Made by a program: the position numbers and the translations under genes. Shown here piece by piece: positions 50,850 to 61,591 of a stretch of 64,000 nt of DNA. Every line of letters begins with the position of its first letter. Position 1 is the stretch's first letter. Below the pieces are notes generated by a model. That model did no database searches. It saw only the letters and a program-made list of their open reading frames with translations, and was not told where the DNA came from. Origin of the DNA: Rhineura floridana (lineage: Eukaryota; Chordata; Lepidosauria; Squamata; Rhineuridae). The DNA is taken from NCBI RefSeq assembly GCF_030035675.1, contig NC_084487.1:91956486-92020485 (forward strand), given 5' to 3'.

Positions 50850-53262
50850 AAAAAGTTGGTGTGGGATTAGAAAGATTAGAAAGAAACAACTTATTAAACT
50901 AATTAAATAGTTTCGATCTAACAATCGAGCTGATATCTTGCACCAGTTAATAATACGGAGAAGAATTTATAAAACATTACTCAAAACCAAGAAACTACAT
51001 TTTTATCAGGCAGGCTGGAGGGCTCTGCTAAGTACAACTCATGATGGGAATGAGACAGAATTTTGGAGACTCCTGCAAAGGAACTTAGATCCAGTAACTA
51101 TACGCCAATTCCTCACATAATGCAAGAGGAATAGGAGGTTCACTTTAGCTCGATCTTTAGTAGTTTATCTCCCCCAAAACCCGTGGTTATTGCGGAGGCG
51201 CTGAACGATCTCCCGACCTGGCCTCCGGTCACTCCTGATGAAATTGGGGAGTTAGTCTCCTCCCTGAAAACAGGAAAAGCTCCTGGGGAGGACATGTTAC
51301 CCCCCGATTTCCTATTACAAGATTTATCTTGGTGGGCACCCCTCCTCGCTGCCCTTTTCACTCATATAAATAATACAGGTAACATCCCGCAGGGCTGGCT
51401 AAATAGTATTGTGGTCCCAATTTTTAAGAAAGGTGATCCCACGAAACTGGCAAATTACCGCCCCATAAGCCTTCTAAATGTATCATCGAAACTGTACAGT
51501 CGACTCCTTTTAAATAAGTTAAAGGAGTGGGACCAGTCCAATTCAATAATATGTAAAGAATAGGCCGGCTTTAGACCCAATATGAGTACAATCGACCAGG
51601 TATTTGTATTACATCACTTAATTAAGAAAACAAGATCTAAAGTGTTTCCTTCTTTATATATCGCTTTCGTTGATTTTTCTGCGGCATTTGACACAGTAGA
51701 CAGAGGGCTCCTTTGGCAAAAATTGGCCCAAGCGAATATAGATCAAAGATTGCTTTGTCTGATTAGGGCCCTTTACCAATCAAATGTAATTCAGGTGCGA
51801 TATGGGAAGAATGGCTCTTTATCTTCCAAAATCCCAGTGCATAGAGGGGTCAAGCAAGGATGCCTATTGGCCCCCTTTTTATTTAATTTCTTTATAAATG
51901 ATATCGTGGAGGCATTCACTTCACCTACCTTTTTTCCCCCCTCAATTGGTGCCAGAAAAATCCCCATTCTTTTATATGCCGATGATGTGGCTTTATGCTC
52001 CCTAACAAAAATAGGTCTTAAGCGGATGATTCAAAAGTTGGAGGAGTACTGTCATTCCCAGAACCTTACGGTCAATCAATCCAAATCTAAAATAATGGTT
52101 TGTGGTAAATTTATGAAAACCAAAAATAGCTGGTTACTAAATGGGGCTCCAATAGGGCAGGTTTCGACCTTTAAATATCTTGGCATTAACTTGTCTAACA
52201 GTCTCTCTTGGATCCCACAGATAAAGGCAGCGGCTTCCTCCGGCTCTCGAGCATTGAGTCTAGCCAAAAGGTTCTTTTTCACACGAGGGGGTCAGCTCGT
52301 GCCCCCAATGATAAAAATATTAAAAGCCAAAATCCTTCCGAAGATCTTATATGGGGTTGAGTTATGGGGAGCCACTGTCAGATCCAATCTAGATTCTATT
52401 CAGAATGGTTTCATGAGACAAGTGCTAGGGCTTCCGATGGGGACTCCGGCAGCCCATCTCAGAGCCGAGCTGGGTTTACCTTCAATTGCTGCCCGTATCG
52501 ATCTAGCATATTTACGGTACTGGCTCCACATTTTTAATATGGATGACTCAGCCCCAGCCAAACAAAGTTGGCAGGAACAAATGCGGATGGGAGGGTGGGC
52601 GAAGTTATGTCAGTCGATACTTCTTAAATACGACCTTTCCCTAACTAAACTGATGGAACTAAGTAAAGTTGGTCTCTGTAATTGGATTTTCGATTATGAT
52701 GCAGCCCAGGATCGAATGTCCATAGCTACGGCCCCTTTTTCAATTTGGTTCCCATGTTTTAAATTTAATCATTTTATGTCGAATTATTTAGATGCCCTCG
52801 ATAGAGCTCCTATTAGAAGAGCCTTCACTGCCTTATGTTTTCAAGTAATGCCCACGGCCTACCTTGACGGTAGGTATCGTGGGATTCCTGTGGCCCAACG
52901 TCAATGCATCTATGGCTGTAAGGCAATTGAGGAGATTGTACATTATTTACTTTACTGCCCTCTTTATGAAGAACCCAGGAGAAAATTTTTATCTTTTTTT
53001 TTAGATTTTTTAGCTCCTTTCTCGGATAGAGAGAAGGCCAACGCTCTTTTAACTGACAATTTTAAGCCAATGACTTTTGCGGTCGCTAACTTTGCTTTGG
53101 CCGCTCAAAAATTGAGAGAGTCCTTTGTTAAAGGGCTAGTTACTATGATGTAATCTTCCCATCTCAATATTGTAAATGGCATGTTATTTTATTACTATAT
53201 GTATGTCTCTATGCACATGGCCTATGACTAAGTTTGCAATAAAGTACTGCATTTCACAACAA
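50850..53262 (+). mobile_element. Two-ORF LINE (I-group/Vingi-like), copy 2, 5'-truncated
   Basis: It begins in the linker after the endonuclease (KKQLIKLIK, then TEFWRLLQRNLDP), continues through the RT and ends with a short 3' UTR containing CAATAAAGTACTGCATTTCA about 20 bp from the end. It belongs to the same family as copies 1 and 3 (shared GELVSSLKTGKAPGEDMLPP-like, NYRPISLLN and CPLYEEPRRKF-like features), but a different subfamily. It lies sense in the channel intron. Confidence 0.85.
51183..53153 (+). pseudogene. LINE copy 2 reverse transcriptase, one stop
   Basis: One frame of 656 codons, interrupted only by the TAG at 51,561-51,563 (next to AGFRPNMSTIDQV). The RT shows SSLKTGKAPGEDMLPPDFLL, PIFKKGDPTKLANYRPISLL, YIAFVDFSAAFDTVDRGLLW, HRGVKQGCLLAPFLFNFFIN and catalytic YADDVALC. 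The C-terminal region ends with a C-x3-C...H...C motif (CIYGCKAIEEIVHYLLYC). The protein copies LINE RNA into DNA at a nicked target; here the endonuclease is lost by truncation. The stop gives a break in an otherwise intact, young copy. Confidence 0.88.
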
Positions 53263-54099
53263 AAGCAGCACAAAAATGAACCAAAAAATGAAAAATTTAG
53301 TAAGCTGCTTCTTTCAGGTAATAAAGTTTAGGATCAAAAACAATGACTGCAGTACCAGGGCAGAGTGATACCATATTTTAGGGCTGGGGAATTGGATCTG
53401 GCCAGTAGGCTGGATGCTTATTTCTCACACATTCTATGGGCCGAGTTGGATAGGTAGGCAGGGTTGCCCATCTGTCAATCACCTGATGTCATGGGACCCA
53501 TTTTTGCATAGTGCTCTGCAAACCCTGACAATCAGCTGATCATTAGGGCATGCAATGTGCCATGCACCATGCTTTGCAAGCCATAATGGTTAGCTGTAGG
53601 GCAGGAGGATGTGGCTTTGCCAAAACATCCTTGCAGGCCAAATGGGGAAGTCTGGTGGGCCTAATTAGGCCTGCAGGTTGGAGGTCCCACACTGCTGCTG
53701 TATTCCATTGTACTGGTGTTGAAAACAATTCCAAGACATCACAATGGCACAGCAGAGTACGTATCTACATTATTATATGGTATAATACAATGTCACCAGG
53801 TATTAATACCACAGTTCCCATCTTCCCTGACAATTGGCCATGCTGTCTGGGACTGATGGGAGTTGTAGTACCACATCTGGAGAGCACCATATTGGCTACC
53901 CCAGCTATATGGTAACATAAACCATTGACACATGCAATGATCTTATAAATATGCATAGTGGGCTTGCACAAAACTGTTGCATTGCACTGAATTTAGCAGG
54001 GCAGGATGATTCATAGTTCTGGTATCTTTTATGCAATTAATGTTTTAACGTAAGGATAATTTTCTATAAATTTGTTGCATGTTTCTCTGCTTTCTTTTA
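53263..54099. other. MITE remnants, no gene recognised
   Basis: GGGCTGGGGAATTGGATCTG near 53,383 is like a squamate hAT-type MITE start, and 53,795-53,905 holds the hairpin MITE core (GGCCATGCTGTCTGGGACTG, GATGGGAGTTGTAGTACCAC), as at 500-605. Nothing coding. Confidence 0.5.
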
Positions 54100-54284
54100 G
54101 GAACATAGAAAGTTGCCTTACACTCGGCCAGACTAGCCCAGTATTGTCCGGTCTGACTCACAGTGGCTGTCCAGGGTCTCATGCAGAGATCTGTTTCTCC
54201 ACCTGAGACATTCTAAGTGGAGATGCCAGGGACAGAACTAGGACCTTCTGCATGCTAAGCATGTGTTCTACTACTGAGGGAAGG
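54100..54284 (-). repeat. tRNA-derived SINE, antisense
   Basis: On + it runs from the SINE 3' end (GAACATAGAAAGTTGCCTTA) to its tRNA head (GATGCCAGGGACAGAACTAG, then TTCTACTACTGAGGG). Its head abuts the head of the next SINE. Confidence 0.75.
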
Positions 54285-54490
54285 GCAGAGCTCAGGGAAG
54301 AACTGTTACTTAGTAGTAGAGCATCTGTTTTGTATGAAGAAGGCCCCAGGTCCAATTCCTGACATCTCTAGGTAGGATTGGGAATATACCATTTGAAACC
54401 CTGGAGAGGTGCTGCCAGTCAGTGTAGACAATACTGGGCTAGACAGACCTATATTCTGACTAGGTACAAAACAACTTCTTATGTCCTGTG
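54285..54490 (+). repeat. tRNA-derived SINE, sense
   Basis: The tRNA-related head has an A box (TTAGTAGTAGAGCAT near 54,309) and B box (AGGTCCAATTCCTG near 54,348), followed by TTGAAACCCTGGAGAGGTGC and AGTGTAGACAATACTGGGCT, and it ends ACAACTTCTTATGTCC. The promoter boxes are mutated, so it is not a tRNA gene. Confidence 0.8.
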
Positions 54491-55054
54491 ATCCCTTTTA
54501 TCTTTATATGGTTTGTTAGTTTTGCCACAATGGCATATGTTTTTGTTTTTCCATTCCAAGATAGATGGTACTGTCAGAATTTTTTACTACTTAAGAAAAC
54601 AAATTCTTGCTGCTATCAAATATGAAATTAATTCTTAATGTTGAAAATTTTGTTTTGCATAGGTTAGCAGAAGTACATTTGTGGCTTGCTAATGGCATTT
54701 CATCCTCAACATAAATAGCTCTGCTAGCACAACTCTATATTCCTAATATTGTTAGGAGCTTTTTAGAATGAAATTGTTGTCTGTCAACTACATACTGGAA
54801 AATCTTCGTGCATTTGCCAAGCATAGGACATCAGAACTATGCATATTTATAAGATCAGGGTCTTGGTGTATATGCTCCTGTTCTGGATTAATGTAGAACC
54901 ACCGTTCCCTGATTTCATATGTAAAATCACTAGAATAAAGAGCTTTCTACAAGTTATGCAGAATATGGCAAGGTGCCAAAATCTTTAGCTGTACCACTTC
55001 AGCCTGTAGGCAGCAATTCATATCATTGAATGCTGCCTTATGTAAAAAGCTCCT
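54491..55054. other. No gene recognised (channel intron)
   Basis: Unique AT-rich sequence; nothing recognised. Confidence 0.5.
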
Positions 55055-55107
55055 TGCATTTGGTAATCTATCAGATCAGGGAGATGGCTGATAGATTACC
55101 AAATGCA
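55055..55107. repeat. Perfect 20-bp inverted repeat with 13-nt loop
   Basis: TGCATTTGGTAATCTATCAG (55,055-55,074) is followed after 13 bases by its exact reverse complement (55,088-55,107). There is no terminal-repeat transposon around it. The RNA would fold into a 20-bp hairpin. Confidence 0.95.
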
Positions 55108-55399
55108 CCTTTTCCCTTCATTCACCAGTTTTCTATATACAGGAAGAGTTTGCTTTGTGTGAAAGAGGGATTCAAAATGCACACATATCCTCTGCAATCT
55201 GAAGTAATAAGTGAAAACTTCTGTAACTCCCACCTATCAGCTTATTCTGCATAACTTGTAGAATGGTTACTTTAATTACTATTCCACTTGCATAGATAAA
55301 AATATTGTTAGATGAAAGCACCAAAATAAGGGAAATAGAAAAGCAGCCTATACCAGCCTATATGTTTACGGCATAAAATCAGTCAACAATGTCATTAAA

Positions 55400-56500
55400 A
55401 CAAACACCCCACCCTATGAAAAATAGTGGTATAAAGTATATACAAACAAATAAAAACGGGGATTCAGGAACTTCATACAGACAAAAAAGGATCAGAGGAA
55501 AAAGATATGCCTTTAGAAGATGTCCGAAGCAACTGATGGTAATTGCTTTACGTATGGCGCAGGAAAGGACATTCCATAGTCGAGGGGCAGTAGTGGAAAA
55601 TGCCTTTTTTGGGTCTCACACATACACTTCTCTTGAAGAAGGGTGTCTGTGTCTTCAAATGTATTGAGAGTTGTTTATTAATGAATAACTTTATCTGTAC
55701 ATTCTTCATCAAATTAAGGGCAATAGCCAACTAAATCATACTCATAGACACACTGAGATTAATGGACTTAAGTTCATTGACTTCAGAGGATCTACTCTGA
55801 ATATCCCTAACATAATCACTCTAATTGTGAAAACAAGTAGGGAGTGATAATGTAAACTTATAGACAGTAATTTTTTCTTATTGTTGTTTGATGGTGCTAT
55901 ATTAGGGGGTCCCAAACTGGTCCATAAGCTTTATTCACGTGACCTGTGGCATATCTGTGGATTTGTGGTTGGAGACAGCACATCCATTGCATTAAATATT
56001 CATACTGATTTTTAATTGTACTTTGCTTAGTTTATTTCTTATATTGTATTTTAATGCATTGCAATTTGAATTCCATGGAATACAATAAAGTACAATATAT
56101 AAAAAATAAAAGAAGCAATAAAAATATAATTCAAAATCATACAGCATCTAGCAACAGAAGGCAACTTACGGAAACATGATGTATATAAAATATTCAGTGT
56201 TTAAAACTAAACAACTGAACAAGGAATACATAATATATGAAAAGCATGCACTCCATAAAATTAACAAAATCAAACCCATGAGAATATTTAATTAACCACA
56301 ACAAATACAAAATTAATGATCAGCAAAAATAGCCCATCATATGCCATCAAATGCCTGAGAGTAGAGGAAAGTTTTAACTTAGTGCCAAAAATAATAACAT
56401 TGTTGCCAGGTGGGGCATGCTGGTAAGAGCAGGACTGTTGCGAGACAATTTTCATTAGGTGGGCAGAGACAAAAATTGGGGAAGTGGCAGAAGGGTTGGG
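55400..56500 (-). repeat. Old L2-like LINE 3' fragments, antisense
   Basis: GGACATTCCATAGTCGAGGG followed by GCAGTAGTGGAAAATGCC (55,567-55,604) resembles the L2 C-terminal coding end read backwards (at 24,925-24,960, TTCCAGAGAGTGGGGGCC...GAAAATGCC). A second, more diverged stretch with ATGCCTGAGAGTAGAGGAAA lies near 56,350. Both are old and frame-broken. Confidence 0.45.
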
Positions 56501-57269
56501 GCATTGGTCACTATAAAAGAGGTTTCTGGGGGGGAATGTTTTCATAGGTAATATGAAAATAAATATGAAAATAAACACAAATTTATGCATTTTAAGTAGG
56601 AACTATGACTTGTGAAATTTACAAAAAAAGCAAATCAATTTAAAATGCAGTTTTTCCACATGCAAAATAGTTGTGTAAACTACCAGTGTCTAGGAAGTAA
56701 ATATGTATTGTGCAAGTCATCCTATCATAATGATCTGAACTGTTAATAAAGTCTAATGCACCGTGATTTCTCTGCAAATTTGCAGAGGAACTGTTCATTT
56801 GAAATCCTTCAAAAATGTTCCTTTTAAAAGCCAAGATTACTAAGTTTGTTTCTCTTTGATGAAGCATTGAACTGTATGGTGTCAACACATGTGTCAAAGT
56901 TGAGAGTGAATTTTTACACACAGTTTTACACACAGTTGTAGATTTACCAAAGGTGAGTCCTGAAGCATACAAAGTGTCCATGCATAGAAAGGTTTCCTTG
57001 TACAGGTACAGTGTTTAAGTAAGCTTGTGAACTGTGAGTTCAATTATCCTGAGGCAGCTGCTTCTCAGAACTAACTAACCTTGGTCACCTTTGTCAACTT
57101 CTTCTCAGGCCCTGCCCTGGACTAGGCTAGGCTGTTGCATAGTCTAGGCCTAAAAGCCTAGGCACACCCACCAGATGCGCTAAAAACACCCACCACCTAC
57201 AGAGGCTGGCTGAGTAGTACAGGGGAGGGGGAGATGCTCTGCAGTGCATAACAATACTGTCCTTCCTGA
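56501..57269. other. No gene recognised (channel intron)
   Basis: Unique-looking sequence; no frame with a domain on either strand. Confidence 0.5.
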
Positions 57270-57425
57270 TAAGGAATCTGCCTTATACTGAGTCAGGCCA
57301 GTTGGTACCATCTAGCTCAGTACTGATGACATGGACTAGCATTGGCTCTCCAGGATTCCAGAGATTGGATTTTGGACCTTTGTATGCAAAACATATGCCC
57401 TGTCACTAAACTACAGCCCTTCCCC
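57270..57425 (-). repeat. tRNA-derived SINE, antisense
   Basis: AATCTGCCTTATACTGAGTC, GGCTCTCCAGGATTCCAGAG and the antisense head ACATATGCCCTGTCACTAAA mark the same SINE as at 54,100-54,490, more diverged. Confidence 0.65.
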
Positions 57426-57429
57426 TGTT

Positions 57430-59055
57430 AAAGTATCTTTTAAAATGGTTCTTTTCAGTTCACTAATGAATGCACAGCATACCTAGGGCAGATCCACACC
57501 ATTCATTTAAAGCACATTCAACACACATTTGAAGCACATGAATCCCACCACAAAATCATGGGAACTGTAGTTTGTTAAGGGTGATGGAAACTATAACTGT
57601 GAGGGGGAAACTACACTTCCCAGGATTCTTTGGGGGAAGTCATGCACTTTAAATGTGAGTTGGATATGCTTTAAATGTATGGAGTGGATCAACTTCATAA
57701 ACTTTGCCTGCATGTAAATTGTTTTAATTATTTTTTAAAAGTGGAAATGAAAATTTACTGGGTGACCATGGGCTACTCACCATCTCTCAGCCTAATCTGC
57801 CCATCAGGATGAAAACAACAGAGGGGAACCATGAACACCCCAAGGAAGAAGAGTACACTTAAAATGTAGAGGAAATAATAATGTGCAGTCATAGTGTGAA
57901 GAAGTATTTATATAAGCATGAATGTCAAAGATGTTTATTATTTACACAACCTGTAAAGATATTTATAGTGCAATCCTATATATGCTAACTCACAAGCAAG
58001 TCCTAATGTATTCCATGGGGCTTACTCAAACAGGGAAGTGTGCCTAGAACTGCAACCTCACCCAACCCAAAACTCAGAATCATGTCACTTTAACCTATAT
58101 TGCAACTATTTTATACTTGTTGTTATGGTTATTGGATTTTAAAGGGATTCATTTCTTGTTGTGACCTGCCTCAGTTTCCAGTCGGCAACCCTACCTCACA
58201 GGGTGTTGGAAAGGCTCCACATACACACATACACTGGAGATGTAAAATACATACACCCTATATAATAGTTTATTGTCAAAACCTATTGGTTATTGCAGAA
58301 CATTTTTAATAAAATAAAATAAAATCAGTATTAGTTTCCTACATAATAAAAGCAGTGACACCTAAGTAAGCCCTGCCTAATTGCTTTAAAAATAGGATTG
58401 GAGGGAGAGAGAAAGATTTACAACAACCACAATCCTTTGCTATGTTTACTCAAAAGTCCCATTTATAGCACAATCCTAACCATGTCTACTCAAAAGTAAG
58501 TCCTATTGAATTCAATGGGGTTTACTTCCAGAATGTGGGATTAGCATTGCAACTTTACTTCCAGTGAGTATAGAATTAACGCTTCATACTGGGAAGGTTT
58601 TCAAAACAGTGCCTTCTTCAACAGCCCAGGAGAATCTAAACTTGTTTGACCCTTATAATTAGAAAAGCATATTACACTGCAATGGCACACACGAGAAAAA
58701 TCTTTTGTTATTGATGACAGCTATAAACTTAGTGAGATTTTCAGACAAGCAAGAAAAAAACAGTTTTCTGGCCTTGCATGGAGGTCAACAAATCCCTTGT
58801 CAATCACAACCTTGACTTCACTTATTGGCTACAAACCTGATAGGGCAGGGTTAGAACAGCCAGCTACGAGCTCATTTAAGAGAAGTTGCCAGGAGGGGGG
58901 GTGGCAGCTGATGTTTTGATGTATATCTCTTGAACCAGACCACCTAGAGACTTAATAATAAAAAAAAGAAAGAAATCTGAGAATCCAAAGATCAGTGTCA
59001 CTCACCCAGAGACCTGGAGAAGACCCCAGAAATCTGGAATCTCTGGGCAAAAACT
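57430..59055 (+). repeat. Shared repeat block, copy C (most complete)
   Basis: The full span recurs on the minus strand at 335-2,890 (copy A), and from 57,757 on also at 31,197-32,860 (copy B). Landmarks: AAAGTATCTTTTAAAATGGT at the left end, GGATGAAAACAACAGAGGGG, AAGCATGAATGTCAAAGATG, TACTCAAAAGTAAGTCCTAT and TCTTGAACCAGACCACCTAG. It contains an old MITE (57,485-57,695). It ends about 20 bp before the 5' UTR of LINE copy 3. No coding domain is seen. Confidence 0.75.
57485..57695. repeat. MITE with imperfect palindrome inside the shared block
   Basis: GGGCAGATCCACACCATTCA at the left, GGAGTGGATC at the right, and an interior with GGGAACTGTAGTTTG and CCCAGGATTCTTTGGGGGAA arranged as a long inverted repeat. 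It corresponds to 2,617-2,833. Confidence 0.7.
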
Positions 59056-59074
59056 GGAGACCCAGAAATGAGAG

Positions 59075-59537
59075 TGTCCCCGAGATGGCGTCAGCTCTCC
59101 GTCTGTGAGCTCCGGAGCTTTTCCTTTCTGTTTATACTTCACTTATCCCTAGAGAAGTGATTCAGTTACTTTCTGAGAATTCTTATTTTGGATCTAAACT
59201 GCAACAACTTTCCTTATCTATGAAGGCTACGAGACTACCTCATCAACAAAAAGAAGTATTGTCTCCATATCTGCCAGTGAGTCATATCTTCGCTTCGTAC
59301 TATAAACTTAAGGATTATAACTTAACACAATAATACTCAAGAATCCAGAGATTAAACATCAGCTCAGGAGTGGTCAATTTTTGAATACTCCCCTGCTCAC
59401 CTTAGAGTCTTAGGGGTTGGGCGCCTTGAAACTAATATTGGATACCAGTCACATTTCATTTTAACATTTTAATTTAACATATCTTGTGGTGACTCGTAAA
59501 GATAGTGAAATCTAGACATAATTATACTGTCTTTAAA
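59075..59537 (+). promoter_or_regulatory. 5' UTR and likely internal promoter of LINE copy 3
   Basis: The stretch starts with GAGATGGCGTCAGC at about 59,083, close to the YY1 core (GATGGCG) that L1 elements carry near their first base. There is no long open frame before ATG 59,538, which has a good Kozak context (AAAATGG). Promoter function is inferred from the family's need for an internal promoter. Confidence 0.45.
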
Positions 59538-61163
59538 ATGGTTCAAACAAGGAAAAAACGTTATGATCAAGACCCAAATTTGGACCTGAACTTGGAAGAT
59601 CCTGGGAAAGGAGCTCACCAGCCTAAAATTACAAACTTCTTTATACCAACTAAAGCAAGCAAGACTAAGAGAAAAGTGTTAAGACCATCTGAGGAAATTT
59701 CTTCCCAAACTGAAATTGAAATAGCTCAATCTTGCCCCTGCTTGAGTAAGGAAATCCTGGCACCGGATGACCCAGCAATTCTACAAAGCCAGCAGCTTGG
59801 AGCATTTATGGATTTCCCTCTTGGTCAGACGTTTACATCTAGTCTGAACAACCCCTCACAGCAGGCTCCCGAAAATGAGGTGACACCATTTTCATCGCAG
59901 TCTAAGGACAGTGATTTACAATCTCTCTCTGCTGATTCATTCACTGTGCATGTTACAGACATCGTCTGCCAGACTCCCCCCCCCCCCGCTCAACCTCAGC
60001 CATCTTCTGTCTGCTCTTTAGAAGTTTTGGAATCCACGGAACTGACACATATCGGCCAAAAACTACTATTAACAGGCCAAAAATGCTTACAGCTACAATT
60101 AGCTATTGTGGCCAAAAAGTCTGAAAACATCAAAATCTTTTTGGAAGAAACAAATAGTTTACTAAAATCATTTATGAAAGAACTAACCAATCTTCGTCAA
60201 TGTTTAAACTACACTTCACCCTCTCTTAAGCTAGCAACAGTTCCGAAGAGCGGTAACACAAAGAAATCACGTATTGTACCGAAAGGGAAAAAATCTAAAA
60301 ATATTAAAAATTACAAATTCCCACGGAGCAAGAAGATGAATTTCCAGAAACTTTTTAATTTACTTAAAGCTCAACAACAAATAGATCTGCAATCAAAGAA
60401 GTTATCAGACTCATCTTCAAAAAGATTACCCTCTAAAATCCACTGTGAAGCTTTGCCAGAATGCATGAAAAGTTTGGAATTGCCAGAGCTATTAACACAT
60501 TCCAACCCGAGGATTGAAAGTGAAAAAGGCCTCACAAACAGTACGATCTCAAGGCGAGAAATCTCTAACGGAAACTGGCTCCTGAGACTAAACCCAAATA
60601 AACTTGCACTCCTGAATCTTCCTTTTTTTACAATCAAAGAAAAAGCTATCATTAGAAAACAAAGAGTGTGTTATGCTCTTCAGTCACTTGTTGAAATTGA
60701 CTTATGGCCGGATGACATCTCGCATGTGGAATTCCTTTACAACCCCTCAATTAAAATGTCTGTTTTACTTACCCTTAAATCATCTGAGACAACAACACGG
60801 ATAATTGCAAACAAATCCCTTCTTAGTAAGCACGGCATAACTGTTCAGAGACATTTCTCTAATGAGGCTAAACCCATCTCCTTGCTCACAAAGAGAACTT
60901 CATCAACTAAATCTATCTCACCACAAATGAGTGGGAAGCCTTCCCTGAACAGGAATTTTTTTTTACTAAACTCTGGAATCTCGGATTTACCTCTGGATCA
61001 GCCTTCTTTTAACACCTCACCTAATATGAATCGTTTTCCACTAAAAAGTGGTCAAATTATGCTGGAAAAAAATTATCCTCTCTGTCTCTTTCTTCACAGG
61101 AAACCTCAAACTCTGAAAAACTTAATTCTATTAACTCTGATCTTATTATTTTGGATGAGGTAA
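59538..61163 (+). CDS. LINE copy 3 ORF1 protein with PCNA-binding-like motif
   Basis: Starting at ATG 59,538, the open frame gives 541 residues. Order: a basic start (MVQTRKKRYD); QPKITNFF at residues 28-35, an exact fit to the PIP-box pattern Q-x-x-(I/L/M)-x-x-(F/Y)-(F/Y), followed by basic KTKRK; a Ser/Pro-rich linker; a probable coiled coil (about 172-223, with LLLTGQKCLQLQLAIVAKKS); a Lys-rich stretch (about 240-270); and an RRM-like domain (about 346-441, WLLRLNPNKLALLNLPFF, VLLTLKSSETTTRIIA). The last part probably leaves the right frame at a T- or A-run (60,957-60,966 or about 61,067), because the matching C-terminus lies in another frame at 61,151-61,537. It would bind LINE RNA; PCNA binding is a prediction. 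Confidence 0.75.
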   Translation: MVQTRKKRYDQDPNLDLNLEDPGKGAHQPKITNFFIPTKASKTKRKVLRPSEEISSQTEIEIAQSCPCLSKEILAPDDPAILQSQQLGAFMDFPLGQTFTSSLNNPSQQAPENEVTPFSSQSKDSDLQSLSADSFTVHVTDIVCQTPPPPAQPQPSSVCSLEVLESTELTHIGQKLLLTGQKCLQLQLAIVAKKSENIKIFLEETNSLLKSFMKELTNLRQCLNYTSPSLKLATVPKSGNTKKSRIVPKGKKSKNIKNYKFPRSKKMNFQKLFNLLKAQQQIDLQSKKLSDSSSKRLPSKIHCEALPECMKSLELPELLTHSNPRIESEKGLTNSTISRREISNGNWLLRLNPNKLALLNLPFFTIKEKAIIRKQRVCYALQSLVEIDLWPDDISHVEFLYNPSIKMSVLLTLKSSETTTRIIANKSLLSKHGITVQRHFSNEAKPISLLTKRTSSTKSISPQMSGKPSLNRNFFLLNSGISDLPLDQPSFNTSPNMNRFPLKSGQIMLEKNYPLCLFLHRKPQTLKNLILLTLILLFWMR

Positions 61164-61537
61164 GCTCCTCCCCGCTTCTAGCTCCTACTCGCTCCTCCAC
61201 ACTGTCATCCCAAACCCTGGTAAATACTAAGGTAAATCAAGAAATATCTTTTGACTTTGCTTGTGAGGGAGAGGAGGAACTAATAAATAGTTTTCATACA
61301 TTCACAGACAGTGAACAAACTGAGGTCATAAATAAAATGCAGAACCTGCTAAATAATCTTAGGGCTAAAAGGACATGCTCCAGATTTCTGGAGGATTATG
61401 AATTGAACTCACCACCAAACATTCAAGTTTCCCCTTTGAAAGTCCCACAAAATATACCGCCACATTGTTATACAAATGTTTGTAGACCTAGCATAACATG
61501 TGATGTAATAGTACACGAGTCCTCTAAATTAACCTGA
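61151..61537 (+). CDS. LINE copy 3 ORF1, C-terminal part in a shifted frame
   Basis: This frame reads EEELINSFHTFTDSEQTEVI, which matches the C-terminal segment EKMLINSFSNLPVADQTEII of copy 1 ORF1. It overlaps the end of the preceding frame, so a one- or two-base length change in a homopolymer upstream probably separates it from the main part. A sequencing or assembly error is possible. It ends at TGA 61,535-61,537, 54 bp before ORF2. Confidence 0.7.
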   Translation: MDEVSSSPLLAPTRSSTLSSQTLVNTKVNQEISFDFACEGEEELINSFHTFTDSEQTEVINKMQNLLNNLRAKRTCSRFLEDYELNSPPNIQVSPLKVPQNIPPHCYTNVCRPSITCDVIVHESSKLT

Positions 61538-61591
61538 CAATCCCCATTAAGTTCTGAAATCCCGATTCAAATCTGTGAAACATTTGAAACA

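Noticed and set aside
54300-54370. tRNA-like A and B boxes
   Set aside because: They belong to SINE heads, with mutated boxes and no cloverleaf; not a tRNA gene.
59505-59537. Frame start of ORF1 at 59,505
   Set aside because: The codon is GTG; the first ATG with good Kozak context is at 59,538, and the 11 extra residues are not supported.
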